In this document: positions 22,631 to 33,236 of the stretch, one piece after another
How the letters are laid out: each line of letters starts with the position of its first letter
Position numbering within the stretch: position 1 is the stretch's first letter
Source: Ehretia macrophylla
Lineage: Eukaryota; Streptophyta; Magnoliopsida; Boraginales; Ehretiaceae
Length of the DNA: 64,000 nt
Assembly (NCBI GenBank): GCA_037974665.1
Contig: CM075765.1
Location: 17,045,501-17,109,500, forward strand
Direction: 5' to 3'
Notes under the pieces: generated by a model
Database searches by the model: none
Told to the model about the DNA's origin: nothing
The model's input: the letters and a program-made list of their open reading frames with translations, nothing else
Position numbers and translations under genes: made by a program

Positions 22631-25600
22631 TCATAAATCATCATTTCCCTTATTGTCACCGTCATGATTGTGGAAGGTTGAACATTCCCCCTCTTCCTCT
22701 TCATCCTCATCATTATCGTCATTGTCATCATCGTCATCTTTATCATCATATGGGTCACAATCATCATCATCGTCATCTTCATCATCATCATTATCACAAT
22801 CATCATTTGTTTCATGCTCATATTCTTCGTCGTTTACATATTCTTTTACGTCTCTATGTTCGTCATTAAGATCTTCCCGTACATTTTCATTATGTACATC
22901 CAAATAATTAATATGTGAATTAGAATAAAAAAAACATTCGGTTCCACTAGGGGCACATTCATATGATCTGATTGAAAACTTATGTTATCATCCACATTTA
23001 TCTCATGTCTGTTCATGTCATAGAAATATCTTGGACGGATTTTAATGACGGCCACCCAATCCACTTGTTCTCTCTTGGCCCCTAGATAAACACAATAGTA
23101 CACTTGCTGGGCTTGACCTGTCAATACAAATGGTTTGTGCTTGGGATATCTTTTTTTCACGTTCACCTCAACCAATCCGGTCCTATGATTTGACTTCACA
23201 CCTCTATCATTTGTGGTATCATACCAATCGCACTTAAACAGAACAACTCTTGTATGTTGTAACGTTGGATTAGGATATTCTAGTTCAATAATGTCCTTCA
23301 ATACCCCATAGTACCCTATTTCCCTTGCTGTACCATCGTCTGTACCTCTTACAAAAATTTCACTATTGTTCATGGATTTTGAAGACCCATATTCGATCGT
23401 AGAGAACCTGTATCCATTTACCATGTATCTATACCATCTGCGTGCCTTTCTATGCGGCCATTTACAGAGATATTTCACACAACCATCTACATCATACCGA
23501 TCTCTTAACTGCAAAGTGATTACATTTGGTTAATACTCAACTGGTCGTGCCCTTAATGAATAGGCAGAAATTGCATACAAAATACTGACCTGGCAATATA
23601 ACCATCTCGAGAAAGATTTATCAATATGTAACTGTCTATCTCTGTTGTTAATAGGGTTGTATTATTGTTCCAAGTCTTCCTCAAACAATCTGCATTCAAT
23701 TCGTAAAGCTACTCATTAAAAAAGGTGTAATAATCCCAACGGCTAACAATTGAATGCCAATTCGTTGCAAACATACCTTATATAAGGCTGCACATCTGGG
23801 CAATTCATTAGTACATATAAGTGTGCCAACTGGAGTTCATACTCCGGTAGTGAGATCTCTGCATTCACCCCAATTGGACAACCCGGACAAGTAAATATAG
23901 ATAAGCAACCCTCAGGATATTCTACCTCGTTATACTGGTTGTTTCGACCTAACCTTCTACTTTTAGTTGACACGTGTTGTTCAAAATAATATGAACAGAA
24001 AGTTGATGTCTCTAGGACATGATAAGCTTCATAAATAGATCATTCAACACGTGCTTTATTCTTAACTACCCTCTTTAGGCCTTGCAAAAACCTCTCGAAA
24101 TGATACATTCACCGATATTGAACAGGTCCACAGCATATCGCTTCATAAACCAAATAGATAGGTAAATGCTCCATTGAGTCAAAAAATGCAGGAGGCAACA
24201 TCTTCTCTAGTTTGCACAGCGTCATGAAAATATTATCTTGCATCCTTTCCAAATCGGTTCTTTGCAAAATTGAACAACATAGATTGCTAAAAAATAAGCA
24301 CAGTTTAGCAAATGTCTCTGAAACCTGTTTCAGCATGAGTTATCGCAATGCAATGGGAAGTAGTCTCTCCATAAAGATATGACAATCGTGGCTCTTCATT
24401 TGTGACATTTTCAAATCCTTCATGTCGACATAATTTGATAGATTAGAAGCATAACCATCAGGAAATTTTATGCATTCAACCCATTGTAGTAACACTTTTC
24501 TCTTTTCTCTGGTGAGGGTGTATACACCGAAATTGTTCGTATTGTCTTCGCACAACTCTGGCCGATTGCAAAAAGTGTATATATATTTCCGAGCTTGAAG
24601 GTTGTCTTTAGTCTTACCCTTAACTGCCATTATAGTATTGAATACATTGTCGAAAATATTTTCTCAATATGCATCACGTCTAAGTTGTGACGAACAAGAT
24701 GCGTCTTCTAGTATGGCAATTTCCAGAAAATACTTCGTTTCGTCCAATTATGATCAATACCAAACCCATCAAGCTTTTTGCAAGATATCTCTTGGACTGT
24801 TGGGAAATTTTTCACCCGTTCCCAAATTTGTTGCCCAGATAATCGTGGTGGAGGTGTAGATATCTCGTGTCTATCCTTGATAAAAAAATTTATGTCATGT
24901 CTTAATGAACTATTATGTGGTAAGAATTGACGATGACAGCCAAAGAATGAATGTTTCTTCCCTGCTGGTAACCGAAAAGCTTTTGACTTTTCCATGCAAA
25001 TAAGACACGATAACTTCCCATGTGTGCTCCATCCTGACAACATACCATAAGCCGGGAAGTCATTTATTGTCCACATCAAGACTGCCATCAAACAAAAATT
25101 AGTCTTCGTAGCAATATCATAACATAAAGTTCCTTCTGACCATAAAGTTATCAATTCATCGATTAGAGGCTCTAAGTAGACATCAATATTCTTACCGGGA
25201 TGCTTAGGACCAGGAATGATTAGTGTCAAAAACATTACGGGATCCTTCATGCACATCCATGGTGGAAGGTTGTATGGGGTAATGATAACTGGCCAGCAAG
25301 AGTAAGATTGAACATTTGAACTGTACGGGTTAAAATCATCTGAACAAAGGCCTAGCCAAACATTTCTTACTTCTGTAGCGAATTCTGGATACACGAAGTC
25401 GAAATATTTCTAAGATTCGACATCTGATGGATGACAAATATTCCCATCCTCAACTTTGTGATATTTGTGCCACGTCATGTGTCTTGCTGTAGCATTTGAC
25501 ATGTACAATCTTTTCAACCTCGGTGTCAGAGGGAAATATCTTAACTGTTTGTGGGAAATAGGCTTTTCCCGTTTTTTACCACCAGCTATATCCTTGAAAC

Positions 25601-26156
25601 GTGCGTGGCCACAGTACGGACAATTTTCCATGAGTTTCCGATCTTTGTAAAACAAGATGCATCCATTTATACAAACATCGATCTTCTGATATCCCAACCC
25701 CAATGGCTTGATTAGTTTCTTAAATCTATAAAGGTTTTCAGGCAAGTTATGATTCTTGAGCATCACTTCCATTAATTCTTCTATGAACCTGTTAAATGGA
25801 GAGTTGCTCATATTATGCTCGGACTTCATATTCATATATCAAGCCATGGCTGACAATTGAGTAAGTTTCGAACAACCATCAAACAATGGCCTATCAGCGA
25901 CATTCAACAACTCAAAAAATGCTTGTGCTTCCATGTTAGGTTCTTCATTAACCTCAACATTGTGATCGTTGATGAACTGCGGACCGGCAGTGTCAAAAAC
26001 CCATGTTCGATAATTATTCGTTTCATCAAGCTGTTGTTCTTGATTATACGCCCAAGTTGGTGCACTTGGAACTACATTGTTATACATATGTTTGCCTTGT
26101 GCAATCCATTGATAGTATAAAGGCATAAAACCCTTCTGGTATAGATGATCTACCAC
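22631..26156 (-). pseudogene. CACTA TNP2-type transposase (Transposase_21, DUF4218, DUF4216)
   Basis: It begins near 26156. N-terminal part: YQKIDVCINGCILFYKD then CPYCGHARF (25410-25835). Transposase_21 core: VWLGLCSDDFNPY, WPVIITPYNLPPW, IPGPKHPGKNIDVYLEPLID (24708-25394). DUF4218-like: KLEKMLPPAFFDSMEHLPIYL (24109-24336). DUF4216: VVLFKCDWYD, QVYYCVYLG, WVAVIKIRPR (22846-23514). It ends in a strongly acidic Asp/Glu tail. Stops at about 25839, 25410, 24708, 24340, 24118 and 24046, and a frameshift near 24660, inactivate it. Several stops stand for Trp or Arg codons conserved in relatives. The intact protein would cut and join CACTA ends in the nucleus. Confidence 0.92.
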
Positions 26157-27050
26157 AATTCATGTTGTTTGGAATGTTAAGTTCCGGCATCTTACACATG
26201 GACATCTTATCTTATTGTCATCCATATAATACTATTGGTTATTTGCGAATGATACAAAATCCGAAACACCTTGGATAAAGGCCTCATTAAATTACCGTCA
26301 ATCTATTTCTGCTACATCCATTCACTATTTGACTCTATGAAATGATATACTGAGCAATTTGTTAAATGTTATTTCCTTTTAAAAATTATGTAATACATTA
26401 TTATGTAAAAGAGCTATCCGAATTTGATGAGTGAAACTTATCATGCATGAGTTTGACAACATGGCAAAGATACACAACAATCCAATCCAAGAACAATGTT
26501 GTTCAACATAGAAAATGATTACAAATTAAAAAATTGTGCAACTAAAAACATACATGAAATTAACTTTAAATTATTTGACAAATATTAATCAAATTATTCA
26601 AAATCTTAGTGTGCAAGGTACAATGTTCACGATAAAGCATTGAAGGGCCCAAAGTACAATGTACAAGGTTACTCAACATAAATATGTGACAGCTCAATAA
26701 ATATGAAGTTAGAATCATTAAATAAAACAGGTTAATAGTTGATCTGGGCTCGGACATGACATTGGAATTAATATCTTTATGGTTGACGATTATCCGAATT
26801 TGAAATCATATACCACAAATTGTTAAGATAAAAAAAAATCCGAAGTTTTAAAAAATATTACCATAAAATCTATAAACTCCAGACGCGACAAACGGACAAA
26901 GGTTCCTCGCAACACCCCTTATAATCTAATAACCTGCAATTAAAAGATTTACACAGCAACAGTGCATTATACATATTACTCAAACACATTATATTTATAA
27001 TTTTATGGTTTACGATTATTAAAATTTGACATCCAAAGAAAATACCAATT
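26157..27050. other. AT-rich CACTA DNA upstream of TNP2
   Basis: No coding sequence is recognised. Relative to the - strand transposase this is 5' flank and could hold its promoter, but no convincing TATA box can be assigned in such AT-rich DNA. Confidence 0.4.
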
Positions 27051-28130
27051 TTGGGGAAAAATAAATACAAAGAAATTAAAAAAACCAAAATATAACCTAA
27101 ATATATAAAAAAAAAACAAACAACAATTAAAAAACCGAAATAGCAATTAAAAAGATCGATAATTAAAAAATGAAAAAATATATATATTCGAAAAAAAAAT
27201 TAAAACCGAAAATTTAACAAAATTAACAACTAACCTAAATATGTTAAAAAAACCTACAAAAAAAAAATTATAACGAACAAAAATTATAGATAAAAAAAAT
27301 AGAAAATACAAAAAATTCTAAAATTTTAAACAAAAAATTAAAAAAAAAAGAAAATAAAATCAAAATAACCAAAATGTGTTAAAAATAACACAAATTAAAA
27401 AAAAAGAAATTATAACAAATAAAAATAATTGACAAATAAAAATGAAAAAAAATTGTAAATAAAAAAAATTAAATCCAAAAAAAAAATCAAAAATAAAAAA
27501 ACATAAAATTCAATCAAAATAAACAAAATGTGTTAAAAATAACACAAATTAAAAAAAATTATAACAAATAAAAACAATAGACAAAAAAAAAACCAAAAAA
27601 AAATTCGTAAATAAAAAAAATAAAACCGAAAAAAAAAAAAATGAAAAAAATTCTAAAAAAAATAAAAAATTCAATCAAAATAACCAAATTGTGTTAAAAA
27701 TAACACAAATTAAAAAAAAGAAATTATAACAAATAAAAATAATAGACAAAAAAATAGTAAATAAAAAAATTAAAATCAGAAAATAAAAAAAATGAAAAAT
27801 ATTCCAAAAAAAAGAAAATTCAATCAAAATAACCAAATTGTGTTAGAAATAACACAAATTAAAAAAAATTATAACAAATAAAAATAAAACAAAAAAAATC
27901 GTAAAATAAAAAATAAAATAAATCAAAAAATAAAAAAAAACTAAATCAGAAAATTAAATCAAAATAACCAAAATGTGTTAAAAATAACATAAATTAAAAA
28001 AAAATTATAACAAACAAAAATAATAGACAAATAAAAACAAAAACAAAATTCGTAAATTAAAACAAATAAATAAATCCGAAAAAAACCATCCTAAAATACA
28101 AAAAAAAAATTAAAAACTAAATTAACATAT
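27050..28130. repeat. A-rich tandem array, about 150-bp unit
   Basis: The + strand is overwhelmingly A. The phrase TGTGTTAAAAATAACAC recurs at about 27376, 27530, 27692, 27840 and 27975, with CAAATTAAAAAAA following each. Spacing is 135-160 bp. It lies upstream of the TNP2 gene on the - strand. Confidence 0.85.
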
Positions 28131-28429
28131 TTAGGTTAGGTGCATTATTAACACGGATTCATAACAACACACAAAATGTATCATATATACATAGATGTAC
28201 ATACATATATATACAAATATGTATATAAATAAGCTCAAAAAAATAAATTATTTCTAAGGTGGGGGAGAGAGTAATATGCTGAGAGAGTACATAGTATCAT
28301 AGGAGGGGGTATATATGTACACAACATGTATAAAAACCAAAAAAATATTCATTATTACCTCAAAATCGTTGATGGTTAAGGCTATATAGAGAGGTGGGAA
28401 GGTTAGAGGTGGGGTGGAGGGGGGGGGGG

Positions 28430-29164
28430 TGGGACACCCAGACCCAACATGTAGCGAATAGTACCTACTTGCATGTAATTATGTGTTTACTTTAAATGTT
28501 TGGTTATAATTACATGCTTATGTTAATTTATTCATTTATTTACAATATTTCATATTTCTTGAAATACGTGCAAACAATATTTAGTAAATTTAAATGAAGC
28601 AATTGCCTTGGTAAAATAATTATTTTATTAGTAATATCAATTACATATAATTAAATTACATTAATTTGAATTACAAAAAGTAATTAATTGATTATTTTAT
28701 TTATGTTTTAACTATTTGTATTTATTTAATTATATTTAGATGACTAACCCAGGATATTTACTTTACTATTTTAATTATTTTATATGTCTTTTAATTAGTT
28801 CATTTTATTGTTCGAATAAGAAGCCCGAGCCCGGAACTAAACGAGCCATTTCATTATTTTTAATAAGTCTATTATTTAATTTATATCTAAATGAGTTACT
28901 TGGAAGAACTATTTTATTAATTTTTATTGTGATGCCCGGCTCCAGAGGGAGTTCTAATTTATTCTATTTAATTATTTATGTGTATAATTACCTTTACTTG
29001 ACTTTTATTTACTTTTATATGTTTAAAATTTTATGTTTACGTAAGCCCGAGACAAATTTTAAATTATTTTATTTTTCAAAAATTATTTTTTTTCCTATGT
29101 TATACTTTAATTAGAATATATTTGTTCCTTGTTAGAATGTGCATATCATGTCCCAAGCACAAAA

Positions 29165-29204
<40 letters not shown>

Positions 29205-31451
29205 GTTTTTAGTGTCCCTGAGTAAATAGTAATATTTTATTATTTTGGATCTATAGTATTTTTGTTAGTTTTACCTAAGTTAATCTAGCCCAATTTTATT
29301 TTAATAAGCCAATCTATTAGTTACCTTAGTCATTTATTTAGTTTACATATATACTTAGCCAAAGAAATATAAGCCAAACTTAACCAAAGGAAAAAAAAAT
29401 AATAAAATGAATTTGGACATCAGCAACCAAACCGTGAACCAAGATAGACTTTTAGCCAATTAAATAACCTTATATACTTATGTTATATGTTAACAAAGCA
29501 AAGCAAAAACATAAAAAGCCAAAGATAGCAAAAACAAAAGAATAGAACCGTGAGAAGTAGCAAGAAACCGTGGACCTCTTTGAGAGCTAGGGCTTGATCC
29601 ATCTTCCAATTTCAGCTATTTTAGCAAACATTAGAGTAATTTCTAGCTAAATTTCAGCCTTTCCTAGCATAACCAAGGTGAGGGAGTTGCATTTTTATAA
29701 CTATTGAAGTTTATGTTCATATATTGAAAATTTTGATTTGTTGATTATTGCTATAATTCTTGTTATAAATGCTTAATACGTGTTTATTTGTTGATTATTG
29801 TTATAATACTTGAAATTTAGGTTTTTTTTTTTTTATATATAATTTGTTAATTAGAATGAATTGAGGCTTCCTTTAGGTGCTTTAGACATTAGTGAAACTA
29901 GACAAAGACTCACGTGAGGTTGAATTACCCGAAAATAAGTTAAAATATAAAATTTGTTAACTTTAAAAAGGGGACTTTTCTCGTTGTGCAATCCGGGTAA
30001 GTTTGGGCTTTGATTCGGGTATCCTTGATCTAAGGAAGCATATTTGGTGCTTTCGTTTCGCAAAAATGGGGTTTGGTTAGTATAGTTGTAGTTCAAACCC
30101 GTTCGAGGTCTTCCCGAACTTTTGCTTCTAAAATGAGTTTTTATAATTCTAATAGGTGTCTTTGGGCTTAATATAGAATATAGAAAGATTAGGATATGAT
30201 TTGGAAACCTTGAAACATGCATCGAAGAAAATAAACTTGGTTAAAGAAAGGGAAAAAGTAGTTTTTAGCCATTTTTGTTGCATTTGGAACTTGCTGTGGA
30301 ATTGTCTTGTCTTGTATTGAATATCTAAGTTATAATTATGCTATTTGAGTAGCTCGTGTGAAATATTTATATTGATTGCTTCTTTTGGGATCTTAAGGCT
30401 ATTTTCGTGCTTGTGTGAGCTTATATCGTGCTTATATGTGAGGGCGGCCTGCTTTGTCGACCCTCTTACGTGTTATGTGATATCTTGATGCTTGTGGACT
30501 TGTCTCGGGGTTGCGCAACCTTTTCGGATATGGTAGTGTTGAGAAACACGGGCGGCGTCGGGCTTGTCGTGCTTCCTCGACTACTATAGTGCCTATTCCC
30601 TTCTCATACTCTACTACCCCAGAGGCGTGGTTCACCTGCTGGGCATGGACCTACCTCGGGAGAAAGGGTCGTAGGATTGGGATACATCCGAAGTATCCCA
30701 ATTGTTGGTGTTTGGGGTTTGTCGGCATGTTCGTGAAGTTCGTGATTTGTGGCTCGTGATTGAAGACTTGAAGTGGAACCGTATCCTTTTTAAAGTGGTT
30801 AATTACTTAGCTTTCTATCTTGCTAGTTTATGTTGTATATATATATGTGTGTGTTCTTGTGTTTGCATATCATATTGCATGCTTGGTATGTTGCATTACC
30901 TCCTTCGCTGGGCAACATTGTTACTCACTCCTTATTTAAAATGTTTTAGGAGAAGTTGAGGTGAATCTCCAGCTGTTAGAAGTAGAAGAATAAGAAGAAG
31001 CTCACATAGATCAGAATCTGTGACTTTGTGTGCTAAGGTGGATCTTATGTGCAGTTTGCGTGGAGTTCATGTTAAATGTTGTATTTTGAGACCTTGGGGT
31101 CTTGTTTATATGTTTGGTAGTTGAAGTCTTATATGTTAAAGAAAGATGTTGGATTGTAATAATGGATTCTAGATTTTATTTTCTTTTGCATGCTTGTGTG
31201 ATATGATGTGAGATTCCAAGGCTCGGATGACCTTGAGGAGCTGGTTGACCTTATGAATTTTAAAGTTAGGTTGTATGAATGGTTGATTGTGATTCAGGAC
31301 TTGTATGTGACTGTTGGCAGGTTTCTAGATAGACCTACATATAGGGAAAACTCCGTCCGTTTTTCCTAAATTACGTGTCCGGGATTTGGATTGGGGTGAG
31401 AATAGCATGATAAATAGGAGTCCCGATCTCGTGAGGGATCGGGGCGTTACA
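28430..31451 (+). mobile_element. Solo LTR of a Ty3/gypsy (Tekay-like) element, about 3 kb
   Basis: It begins TGGGACACCC after a G run and ends GGGATCGGGGCGTTACA, with similar inverted termini (TGxxACxCCC). Plant Tekay/Del chromovirus LTRs have this length and a GGGCGTKACA end. No primer-binding site or internal genes follow. The flanks are both G-rich and give no clean 5-bp duplication. Contents are non-coding, with an (AAT)n run at about 29167-29200. Confidence 0.6.
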
Positions 31452-31538
31452 GGTGAAGGGGGGAGGGGGGTGGGAGGTGGGGTGTGAGGGGTGGGGTGGA
31501 GGATGGGGTTTTTTTTACAGACAGAAAAAAAAAAACAT

Positions 31539-31561
31539 AACAGAGGGCAGAACCCTCTGTT
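31539..31561. repeat. Perfect 9-bp-stem hairpin
   Basis: AACAGAGGG and CCCTCTGTT are exact complements separated by CAGAA. It lies between the solo LTR and the palindromic array of the CACTA right arm. Confidence 0.8.
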
Positions 31562-31564
31562 AAA

Positions 31565-32125
31565 AATTTATTCAATTGGGCGACGGCCCAGCATGAACCA
31601 AGGTCGTTGCCTAATTAAATGAGGCCCACAAGCGTGGGCCTTTTATTGGAGACGGGCAGATGCCCGTCTCCAACGTGGAGACGGGCTAATGGGTGGGCCT
31701 CTTTAATTGGAGACGGGCTGATGCCCATCTCCAACATGAAGACAGGTGCAAATATTGAGACGGGCTGATACCCGTCCCCAACATGGAGACGGGCTGACGG
31801 GCATGGATGCCCATCTCCAACATGGAGACGGGCATCCTTCAGTCTCCAATTAAAGAGGCCCACAAGCGTGGACCTCTAATTGGAGACGGGCTGATGCCCG
31901 TCTCCAATATGGAGACGGCATGATGCCCATCTCCAATTAAAGAGGCCCACAAGCCCCGTCTCCAACATGGTGACGGGCATCAGGCCGTCTCCAATTAATT
32001 GGAGACGTGCTGCCATCGCCAGCCCGTCTCCAAGGGAGACAGGCATCAACCGTCTCTATTATGGAGACGGGCATCAGCCGTCTCCATTATGGAGACGGGA
32101 AACCCGTCTCCGATAAAAGAGGTTG
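31565..32125. repeat. Array of GGAGACGGGC/GCCCGTCTCC hairpin units
   Basis: Units such as GGAGACGGGCTGATGCCCGT followed by CTCC repeat many times and each can fold on itself. Some are joined by AGGCCCACAAGCGTGGGCCT, itself palindromic. The left arm of the CACTA has related CCGTCTCC words, so this is part of the element's subterminal repeat system. Confidence 0.85.
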
Positions 32126-32283
32126 ATATGGCTCCAATAATTTGATGATTACAATATGACCATGCCTTTATCGAGCCCTCACCCTACCGTCGCAAATGTT
32201 TAAAAGTCACGTGAAGTTGGCACCAATAATTTGGATAGAGTCCCCTCACCGTGCCATCACCAAATTTTCACCAATTTCAGTTC

Positions 32284-32290
32284 TATATAA
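32284..32290 (+). promoter_or_regulatory. TATA box for the EAR micro-ORF
   Basis: TATATAA lies about 75 bases upstream of ATG 32359, a normal plant spacing allowing a short leader. The leader contains one five-codon upstream ORF (ATG 32338). An AATAAA follows the ORF at about 32719. Confidence 0.55.
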
Positions 32291-32358
32291 AGAGTAAGCA
32301 ATCCCGTCTTTCATATTTACAATCGTCTTTAATCTCGATGAATGATATCTTATAAACA

Positions 32359-32571
32359 ATGATTAAAAAATTTCAAGGTGAGTGGGTTATCGTTAAAAAG
32401 GAGAAACAGACAAATAAATGTGATGTATCGAAGGCAAGCAGTAGCAGAGTTGAAGGTCGATTTGATCTAAACGAACCACCAAAAGAAGATGGTTACATTT
32501 CGATGGCTCAACATCATCAAAGGAATGTGGATCAAATGTATCGGATCCTTCTGCCGAAGTTGTTAAAGTGA
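32359..32571 (+). CDS. 70-residue CACTA-borne micro-ORF with EAR-type DLNEPP motif
   Basis: An intact ATG-to-TGA frame with a basic, Lys-rich N-terminus (MIKKFQGEWVIVKKEKQ) is followed by a Ser-rich linker, then FDLNEPP at residues 35-41, then a mixed C-terminus (HHQRNVDQMYRILLPK). DLNxxP is the EAR repression motif, by which plant proteins recruit TOPLESS-type corepressors. It has its own TATA box and a polyadenylation signal, and reads opposite to the transposase genes. I recognise no domain outside the motif. It could be an element gene, the last piece of a captured host gene, or a chance ORF. No stop interrupts it although the neighbouring transposase genes carry many. Confidence 0.5.
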   Translation: MIKKFQGEWVIVKKEKQTNKCDVSKASSSRVEGRFDLNEPPKEDGYISMAQHHQRNVDQMYRILLPKLLK

Positions 32572-32929
32572 AAAATTATGTAAAAACATAGTAAGTAAGG
32601 TTAACAAATATGTGATATATTAACAAAATATGTGTGTCTATCTTGTTATGGACTTTTGTATGGTAATGACTAAAGTTAACCGTCTGTTAATGTAATCCCT
32701 AATTATCGAATGTTATGAAATAAAATCTTGTTCACTGCAAATTATGTTATGAAAATTTTATCATATTGTAGTAAATACTATGTAGACAAACATAGTATTT
32801 AATTATTGTGTTTAAATAACGACTATACTTGAAGTTAAGAATACATTAGTAATTGGTACTGTCACTGAAACAATTTTAACACATCGTTGTTACTCAGTGT
32901 TTAAAGACGTTGTTCGTTAAAAGAAATAT

Positions 32930-33205
32930 GAGAAATTGAGCGGCAAACTTTTTGGCGATGGCATGGTGACGGACTATCACCGTGCTGTCACCGTGCCATT
33001 TCTATATATCGAAAGGGGAGAAACTTATCACTGGGTCGTCACCAAATTAGTGACGGTCGTAGCTAGGCCATCACCGAATTAGTGACGGCTCGATGACAGT
33101 TATTGTTGCCCGTAACTGTGCCGTCACTTTTCCGTCACAAAACTAGTGTCAACATTTTCCTTCACTGTGTCGTCGCTATATCCACGACAGTTTGGCGACA
33201 ATCCG
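32930..33205. repeat. Right subterminal repeats of the CACTA
   Basis: GTGACGG, CCGTCACC and CACCGTGCTGTCACC recur in both orientations, mirroring the left arm at 17505-17995. They end 28 bases before the terminal TTTTTGTAGTG. Confidence 0.8.
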
Positions 33206-33236
33206 TCGCAAAATCTAATTTTTTTTTGTAGTGATA

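Larger units (their letters stand above)
17468..33233 (-). mobile_element. Complete CACTA (En/Spm) transposon, 15.8 kb
   Basis: It starts CACTACAAAAAAAG at 17468 and ends TTTTTTTTGTAGTG at 33233, with ATA duplicated outside (17465-17467, 33234-33236). Subterminal arrays of GTGACGG/CCGTCAC-type words flank both sides. Inside, on the - strand, are a TNP2 transposase gene and a Transposase_24 gene. A solo gypsy LTR and a + strand micro-ORF lie on the right. It is inserted in the intron between MATE exons 14838-14956 and 34902-34988. Both transposase genes are broken, though intact ends could still be mobilised in trans. Confidence 0.95.

Noticed and set aside
22597..22907. + strand frames rich in His or Ser
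   Set aside because: They are antisense readings of the acidic repeat at the TNP2 C-terminus.
31615..31863. - strand frame with repeated ARLHVGDGH
   Set aside because: This is the translation of the hairpin array, not a protein repeat under selection as far as can be seen.
31565..32125. CRISPR-like array
   Set aside because: Units are palindromic and variable without unique spacers, and the sequence is a plant CACTA arm.
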